The notes beneath the pieces are model-generated. The model searched no databases. It worked only from the letters and a program-made list of their open reading frames with translations, and had not been told where the DNA came from. Below are positions 45,261 through 50,304 of a stretch of DNA of 50,304 nt, in pieces. Within the stretch, counting starts at the first letter, position 1; every line of letters starts with the position of its first letter. Origin of the DNA: an uncultured Bacteroides sp. (GTDB lineage Bacteria > Bacteroidota > Bacteroidia > Bacteroidales > Bacteroidaceae); assembly GCA_945833835.1 (NCBI GenBank), contig CAMAFR010000015.1:1-50304 (forward strand), read 5' to 3'. Made by a program: the position numbers and the translations under genes.

Positions 45261-48200
45261 TCAAGGGGTAGTGTTCTTTTTCCGTTTCCGGTTCGACAAC
45301 AGCCAGTTGGTCAGTTCCTTCCAGTTGTTGAAGTCTTTCTTGTACATCACGCCGATGCCTTGTGTGGTCAGCGTCGATTTCGTGAAATACCGGTCGTTGG
45401 TCTGGTTGTAGCCTCTCAACCGCCATTCGCCGTTCTTGGTGAGGAGCCACACCGCCTCAAAGTCGCCCACGAAGTTGGAGCTGCGCAACGGATTGTTGCG
45501 GTAGCCGAAGTTGCCGTTGATGATGAGCCGGTTGTTCAGCAGGCTGCCCGACAGGATGGCTTCTGCCTCCACGTTGCTCCATCCCTTGGTGCCGGTGCTG
45601 AGGTTCGTGCCGAAGTTCCAGTTGCGGCTGTCGATGACTTGCGAGAGCATGTTGTTGAGCTGTCCCGACAAGGTGCTGAACGCCAATGAGCTGGTGGCGT
45701 TGGATTGCGAAGAGGCATTGGAGGAGTCGTAAGCGTAGAACTTGCCCACACTCAGCAGATAGATGATCTGGGTGTTCATCTGGTCTTCGGTACTGGTGAG
45801 GCTGCGCACCAGCTCCCGGTCTTCGTCGCTCACGGTGGGCAGTTCCAGGTCGAACTTCAGTACCGGTGCCGTCAGGTTGCCGGTCATGTTCACTAAGCAG
45901 TTCACCTTCACGGTGCCTTGTGTGCTGGAGGCATCGGCCACCAGGTCGTTGAGCGAGGCGGAGTTGACGGTATAGGCCGCTTGCACGTTGACATTGGCAT
46001 GCAGCGGGTTGCCGTTGAAGTTGACCACTCCCCCCGACCGCAGGCTGAAGTCCTTGCGGATGATGTTCTGCATACTCATCTTGTAGATGCCTTTCTCGAT
46101 GTTGTAGTTGCCGAACACCTGGAACTCACCTTTATTATAATAGTCCACTTGCAGGTTGCCATAGCCGTTGGCCGCTATGTAGTCGCCCGACAGCGGGTCC
46201 ATGATGATTTTCATGTCCACCGCCGGGGTGGCTTCCACCAGCAGGTTGACCCTGATGTCTCCCTCCGGTCCCTCATCGTCGTCGGTCTGCTGCTTGCGCA
46301 GGGCAAGGTTGGTGTGGTGGTACAGTTCTTCGTCCACCCGTTCCGACTGGCGTCGGGGCGTCTTGTCGACAAAGGTGATGAACTGTGTGTTGGTGGCCTC
46401 GGCGGCGGTGGTCGTCACGTAGGTGAAGGTACTGTTGGCATCGCTGCGCAGCTGTCCGTCCAGCCGAAGCTGGTTGTTGCCGCCATTGAGCACCACGCTG
46501 CCGGTGGCATACATATTGCCGTAGAAAGGAAAGTCGGGCGATGCCTGCTCGTAGTGGAACAGTTGCAGGTTGCGGGTGTTGAAACGGAAGTTGTAGGCCA
46601 TGTCCCTCAGCTTGTGGTGCGTTACGGTGCCGTTGGCCGTCCCCTCGTGTTGCTCGTTGTCCTTCAGCCGGATGTCCTTGAAGCTGATCAGTCCCGGACG
46701 CAGGCGGACAGAATCTCCGTAGGCATGGAAGTCGGTATTGAGCACCTTCACCTTCACGCTGGCCGAGGCGCTGAGGTCTCCTTCCAAATCCAGGTCAGAG
46801 AAAGGTCCGAACAGGCGGACACGACCGGTGGCATAGCCCCGCACGTTGCTGAAGATGTTCTCTAAGAAAGGGTTGAGGAAGGCCAGATTGGTGTCGTGTG
46901 CCCGGATGTCCAGATCCAATCCGTCCATTTTGGGGGATACATATCCCTTGACGAGTGTGGAGCGTGCGCCATCGCGGATGTCCGCATTCAGCCGTATGCC
47001 GCCTATCTCCGGATCCCATAGCCCTTGGATGTCGGCGTTGCCCAGCAGTCCGTCGTTGAGTGCGAAGCGGGCCACCTGGAGGCGGGTGGAGATGTCGGGG
47101 CTGTCCAGCAGATGGTTCAGGTGGACGGTCCCGGTGGCCAGTCCGCCGAATTTCACCGCTTTGAACTGCACCATGTCAATGATGTACTGCACGTCGATGT
47201 TGTGCAGTGTCAGCAGGCAGGAGTCGGTGTCCGCTTTGCCTATCACGCCGTTGGCCTGGAGAGATTTGTCCTCATGCTCGAAGAGGAAGTCGCGTACCAC
47301 GATACGTCCCGGAGCGATGTCGATGCCAGAAGGGTGGAGGTTCCACACCGTGTCGTTGAGCACCACTTTGCCGGGCAACAGGTCGATGTGGGTTTCCAGC
47401 TGTTGTCCGGTCTGTACGAAGCGGGTGTCGGCACTCACCTTTCCATAATAAGAGTTGTGGGTGTCGTTTCCCCAGTTCAGGGTCGTGCTCAGCACGTCGT
47501 TTTCCGCCCGGGTATGGAGCGCCAGGTTGAGGGTGGAGCCTTTCCCCATGCGTTTGTTGGCCCTGACGTGGCATTGCCAGTCGGTGTCGGTGGTGAAACA
47601 GTTGAGCGAGGCCGATTCGTAGTGCGATTGGTTGTACACGAATTCGGGCAGATGGCCGTTGAGGCGCAAGAGCTGCCGCGACTCGTCGAACTCGCCGTTC
47701 ACGCGGACAGGGTAGTGCAGTTCCAACGGGATGTCCAGTACTTTCGACAGCAGGTCGGTGTTGTTCACCTGCATCTGCAGGCGGAAGCGGTTGCCGGCAG
47801 GCTTTGCGTCAGCAGGTTGTTGTGGTCCGATGAGCGAGGGAATGTAGCGTTGCAGTAGTCGCAACACGCTGGCCGGCAGGCTGCGGTAGGTATAGGCGCC
47901 TTCCAGTTCGGCGTTGAGCATGTCCGAACGGATGTCTATCCGTTTCCCGTTGTCGGTGGCTGGTGTCGCACAGACGGCCAACCGGGGCAGGAAGTAGCAT
48001 TTGTCCGCAGTAGGGGCTTTCACCTCAAAGCTGTCCATCTGCAGGGTGCCCTGCACGTCGTCTATGGAGCGTCCGCTGAAGTTGGCCTTCAGGGAAGCGG
48101 AAAACCGGGTATCCGGGTGCTTGGAGGTAAGATGGAGCGCATGGGGATTGAAATCTCGGAGGTGGGCGGTCAGCTGGAAGGTCGGAAGAGGAGTTTGGGT

Positions 48201-49736
48201 GGCGAAGGCTCCGCTGAGCGTGATTTCCCCGTTCGGGTCGTGCAAGGCAATCCGGCCGTTGAATCCACCCGGCGTGTAGTGGCCGTCCAGCCCTACGTGA
48301 TGGTATTCATATCCTTGGTAGGTAAGGGCCGCAATGTTTCCCTTGATGTAGGTTTGGGCCATCCCGTTCCGGTAACTGAACCCTTTCAGCTCTACCTCGA
48401 ACGAGGCCGGTCCCAAGGTCGGTGTCTGGTTGGTCAGGATGCCCAGGTGCAATTGCCGGGCCGTCAGTTTCCCCGAGTAGGAGCGTTGTCCGTTCAGGGT
48501 GTCGGTATGCATGGTGACATGCGCTTGGAGCTGTCCGGCACCCGATGCCAGACTGCCGGTCAGTCCCAACCGGTGAAGGTAGCCCTCCAGACGGCCTTCC
48601 AGACGGACGTAGCGGTTGCTGGTGAGTATGGCCGGAATCTGACTCTTGCCCGTCAGGTTCTGCGTCAGCCATCCGATGCCTTGCGGGGTGACCTCCGCCC
48701 GCTGTATCTCGGTGGTCAGGTAGAGCTGCCGGGGTTGGTCCCATGCTTGGGCACTGCCGGCCAATTGCAGCAGTAGCGAGCGGTCTGGGTTGCACAGACT
48801 GAGCTCCGTCAGCCGGGCATGGTTGCCTTGGCCTTCTGCCGACAGTTTGACTTCCACCGCCTCCTGAAAGTGGGCCAGTTGGGGCACCAATGCCTGTAGG
48901 TCGGCCGGTACCACGACCGCTTGGATGCGTGTACGGTAGGTGGTGCTTTCGTCCAGGGTGGGGAAGTGGGGGATGGAGTCGAAGTGCGCCTCCAGGGTGT
49001 CCATGCGTAACAGGCTGTTGGGCAGTCCCACCTGTACGTTGTTGGCCAGCAGGAAGTGCCGGTTCCCTTTCAGGCGTGCCGTCAGTTTCTTCAGGTGCAG
49101 CCCGCTCTGTTCGCTGAAGCTGAAGCGGCGTATCTGTGCATTGATGGAGTCTTTGGTCAGGGCTTTCAGCGACAAGGTCCCTGCCAGGTCGTTGAGGCCG
49201 ATGTGCCGGGGGTTGAACACCCCCGGTGTGACAGGAGCCGACAGCAGGTCGTAGCTCACTGTCCCGCGTCGTATCAGGACCGTGTTGATGCGCAGGTCAA
49301 GGACCGATTCCTTCTTGACCGTGTCTTTGGAGGCCAGTGCATCCAGCACAAACTGGAAATTGGGGGCCGAGAGCGTGTCTTTCTGGCACAGCTGTGCCTT
49401 CATGCCCAACAGCTGCACGCTGCCTATACGGATCTTCCCCTTCAGCAGTGGCACAAAGTCGAAGGTGGCGGACAGACGTTCCACCCGCAGCATCTCGTTG
49501 TGCTTACGGTCTTTCAGCAGTACGTCTTGTAGGATGATGCGGTTCAGCAGCCCCATGTCGATGTTTCCGATGGACACTTCCGTCTGAAACAGGTTCCGTA
49601 GCTCGCGTGAGGCAACGGCGGACAATTCTTTCTGGATAAAAGGCAGATTCAGAAAGAGGAGTACCCCGAAAAACACCGTCAGAACAGTGATGACGAAGTA
49701 CCGGATGGTATGTTTGATGCAGTCGAATGTCTTCAT
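45261..49736 (-). CDS. tamB: TamB-family translocation/lipid-transport protein
   Basis: Very large (1491-residue) AsmA-like envelope protein spanning the periplasm; the family is linked to outer-membrane protein assembly and anterograde phospholipid transport. An uncleaved N-terminal helix (about 11-32, IRYFVITVLTVFFGVLLFL) anchors it in the inner membrane. A long chain of beta-strand-rich segments (beta-taco groove) follows. The C-terminal DUF490/TamB domain (from about residue 1150) includes QNIIRKDFSLRSGGVVNFNG and FDLELPTVSDEDRELVRS. The ATG at 49736 is preferred: the one at 49757 lies in the -7 box. A TamA/Omp85 partner is not visible here. Confidence 0.92.
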   Translation of the reverse strand: MKTFDCIKHTIRYFVITVLTVFFGVLLFLNLPFIQKELSAVASRELRNLFQTEVSIGNIDMGLLNRIILQDVLLKDRKHNEMLRVERLSATFDFVPLLKGKIRIGSVQLLGMKAQLCQKDTLSAPNFQFVLDALASKDTVKKESVLDLRINTVLIRRGTVSYDLLSAPVTPGVFNPRHIGLNDLAGTLSLKALTKDSINAQIRRFSFSEQSGLHLKKLTARLKGNRHFLLANNVQVGLPNSLLRMDTLEAHFDSIPHFPTLDESTTYRTRIQAVVVPADLQALVPQLAHFQEAVEVKLSAEGQGNHARLTELSLCNPDRSLLLQLAGSAQAWDQPRQLYLTTEIQRAEVTPQGIGWLTQNLTGKSQIPAILTSNRYVRLEGRLEGYLHRLGLTGSLASGAGQLQAHVTMHTDTLNGQRSYSGKLTARQLHLGILTNQTPTLGPASFEVELKGFSYRNGMAQTYIKGNIAALTYQGYEYHHVGLDGHYTPGGFNGRIALHDPNGEITLSGAFATQTPLPTFQLTAHLRDFNPHALHLTSKHPDTRFSASLKANFSGRSIDDVQGTLQMDSFEVKAPTADKCYFLPRLAVCATPATDNGKRIDIRSDMLNAELEGAYTYRSLPASVLRLLQRYIPSLIGPQQPADAKPAGNRFRLQMQVNNTDLLSKVLDIPLELHYPVRVNGEFDESRQLLRLNGHLPEFVYNQSHYESASLNCFTTDTDWQCHVRANKRMGKGSTLNLALHTRAENDVLSTTLNWGNDTHNSYYGKVSADTRFVQTGQQLETHIDLLPGKVVLNDTVWNLHPSGIDIAPGRIVVRDFLFEHEDKSLQANGVIGKADTDSCLLTLHNIDVQYIIDMVQFKAVKFGGLATGTVHLNHLLDSPDISTRLQVARFALNDGLLGNADIQGLWDPEIGGIRLNADIRDGARSTLVKGYVSPKMDGLDLDIRAHDTNLAFLNPFLENIFSNVRGYATGRVRLFGPFSDLDLEGDLSASASVKVKVLNTDFHAYGDSVRLRPGLISFKDIRLKDNEQHEGTANGTVTHHKLRDMAYNFRFNTRNLQLFHYEQASPDFPFYGNMYATGSVVLNGGNNQLRLDGQLRSDANSTFTYVTTTAAEATNTQFITFVDKTPRRQSERVDEELYHHTNLALRKQQTDDDEGPEGDIRVNLLVEATPAVDMKIIMDPLSGDYIAANGYGNLQVDYYNKGEFQVFGNYNIEKGIYKMSMQNIIRKDFSLRSGGVVNFNGNPLHANVNVQAAYTVNSASLNDLVADASSTQGTVKVNCLVNMTGNLTAPVLKFDLELPTVSDEDRELVRSLTSTEDQMNTQIIYLLSVGKFYAYDSSNASSQSNATSSLAFSTLSGQLNNMLSQVIDSRNWNFGTNLSTGTKGWSNVEAEAILSGSLLNNRLIINGNFGYRNNPLRSSNFVGDFEAVWLLTKNGEWRLRGYNQTNDRYFTKSTLTTQGIGVMYKKDFNNWKELTNWLLSNRKRKKNTTP

Positions 49737-49754
49737 GTCGGTCCATAAGCTGGC

Positions 49755-49762
49755 CAAAGATA
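49755..49762 (-). promoter_or_regulatory. tamB operon promoter, -7 box TATCTTTG
   Basis: Exact TAnnTTTG match, 19 bases upstream of the preferred tamB ATG, overlapping the alternative ATG at 49757. Confidence 0.55.
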
Positions 49763-49871
49763 CTCAAAATCTTCGGTATTCTGCATGACCGACGGCAAAA
49801 AAACCACTGCTTCACCCCCACTCCCCCCGAAACGCTGGGGTAGCTTTGCTCGACAATCTTGTCCTTGATGG

Positions 49872-49989
49872 GATGCGCCTCACCTAGGTTCTCATGCAGC
49901 ATAATACGGTGGATGATGGTCAGACAACCATCTACACAAAACACCAACAGGAATATCAGATATGTCACATCCCCCGTCTGCATCACCAA
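49872..49989 (-). pseudogene. Remnant of a WecA/MraY-family glycosyl-1-phosphate transferase
   Basis: About 39 codons read QTGDVTYLIFLLVFCVDGC then LTIIHRIMLHENLGEAH. This closely resembles the last membrane helix and cytoplasmic loop of Bacteroides undecaprenyl-phosphate N-acetylglucosaminyl phosphotransferases, where the family continues with a His/Lys-rich tail. Here the match stops abruptly at GEAH and the frame runs into unrelated sequence. Upstream lies a stop codon and the repeats at 50025-50085, and no other part of the gene is present. A broken relic of a surface-polysaccharide gene is the best reading; family recognition is from memory. Confidence 0.6.
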
Positions 49990-50024
49990 GTCCCATCAGA
50001 AACAAGAATTGCTACTTACTTTTC

Positions 50025-50085
50025 ATAGAAGATATACTTCATCGGCGATAGAAGATATACTTCTCGGGCAAAGTAAGTATATCTT
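50025..50085. repeat. Direct and inverted repeats of AGAAGATATACTTC
   Basis: ATAGAAGATATACTTC occurs at 50025-50040 and 50048-50063. An inverted partial copy, AAGTATATCTT, follows at 50075-50085. Each unit is a near-palindrome (GAAG...CTTC). The flanking 49990-50304 is AT rich and contains no gene I can support. Confidence 0.7.
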
Positions 50086-50264
50086 GACTATGACTGAATT
50101 TACTTCACAGCTTATTTGTTTATTTACCAGCATTGACCTTATTTGATTAAACGGATGTATTCCGGCTGGACAATCAGTCTCTTCTGCATCTCTCTATGGG
50201 AAAGAATGCGTAAAAATGTGCTATAAAGGTATGGAAAAATATTTATATGGTAGGGTGTCCAGTT

Positions 50265-50284
50265 CTACGTTCCTAAAAACGTAG
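50265..50284. repeat. Perfect 7-bp inverted repeat near the right edge
   Basis: CTACGTT at 50265-50271 and AACGTAG at 50278-50284 around CCTAAA. Could be an operator, a short hairpin or a recombination half-site; its context lies outside the window. Confidence 0.4.
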
Positions 50285-50304
50285 TATAAAACGCCCTCGT
50301 AATT

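Noticed and set aside
49504..49871. The rest of the open frame following the glycosyltransferase remnant
   Set aside because: After GEAH the translation has no similarity I can recognise and runs across the tamB promoter and start, so it is not counted as gene sequence.
50155..50226. 23-codon open frame on the plus strand near the right edge
   Set aside because: Too short, no promoter in place and no recognisable sequence.

Overview
The window is a stretch of chromosome from a member of the Bacteroidales, probably Bacteroidaceae. The evidence is the promoter type (TAnnTTTG -7 boxes before most operons), a Bacteroides-type GAPDH, cytochrome bd preceded by a DUF4492 protein, a LytS/LytTR two-component pair, an LL-diaminopimelate aminotransferase and secreted host-glycan enzymes. 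Coding DNA is G+C rich for this group, which creates many long antisense open frames; these were discarded. Species cannot be named from the sequence. No rRNA, tRNA, CRISPR array, complete insertion sequence or prophage was seen.

Layout: 1-2331 holds the 5' two thirds of guaA and the divergent gapA. 2440-2555 looks like a free-standing small RNA. 2651-9209 carries a LytTR response regulator and LytS-type kinase downstream of a tolC-macA-macB efflux operon. 9361-12303 is the cytochrome bd operon, followed by a small-molecule kinase (12366-13469). 13456-15908 is ispE plus an unusually long RluA-type pseudouridine synthase. 15997-20299 encodes secreted glycan enzymes (CBM9-like protein, GH29 fucosidase, sulfatase). 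20307-23596 is glnS with a TPR protein. 23874-29670 is a PNGase F gene behind a menaquinone operon (menI-like, menF, menD, menB). 29865-31263 is a PadR/PspC pair, then purT and a convergent phosphodiesterase gene. 33228-42967 is gltB-gltD-asnB-dapF-dapL. 43273-49736 is tamB-aguA-aguB. The last 570 bases hold the tamB promoter, a remnant of a WecA/MraY-family glycosyltransferase and AT-rich repeats.

Functional links: menaquinone made by the Men enzymes is the expected electron donor for cytochrome bd. GltBD, AsnB, DapF and DapL form a path from ammonia to glutamate, asparagine and meso-diaminopimelate for peptidoglycan and lysine. The fucosidase, sulfatase and PNGase F all act on host glycans but have no SusC/SusD partner here, so this is a dispersed set and not a classical polysaccharide utilisation locus.

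Most of the window is conserved core genome. The best leads for undescribed biology are the small RNA at 2440-2555, the two paired operator-like palindromes at the PadR promoter, two copies of a GAAGAAT-armed intergenic repeat, the DUF4492 membrane peptide ahead of cydA, and the scarred, repeat-rich right edge.
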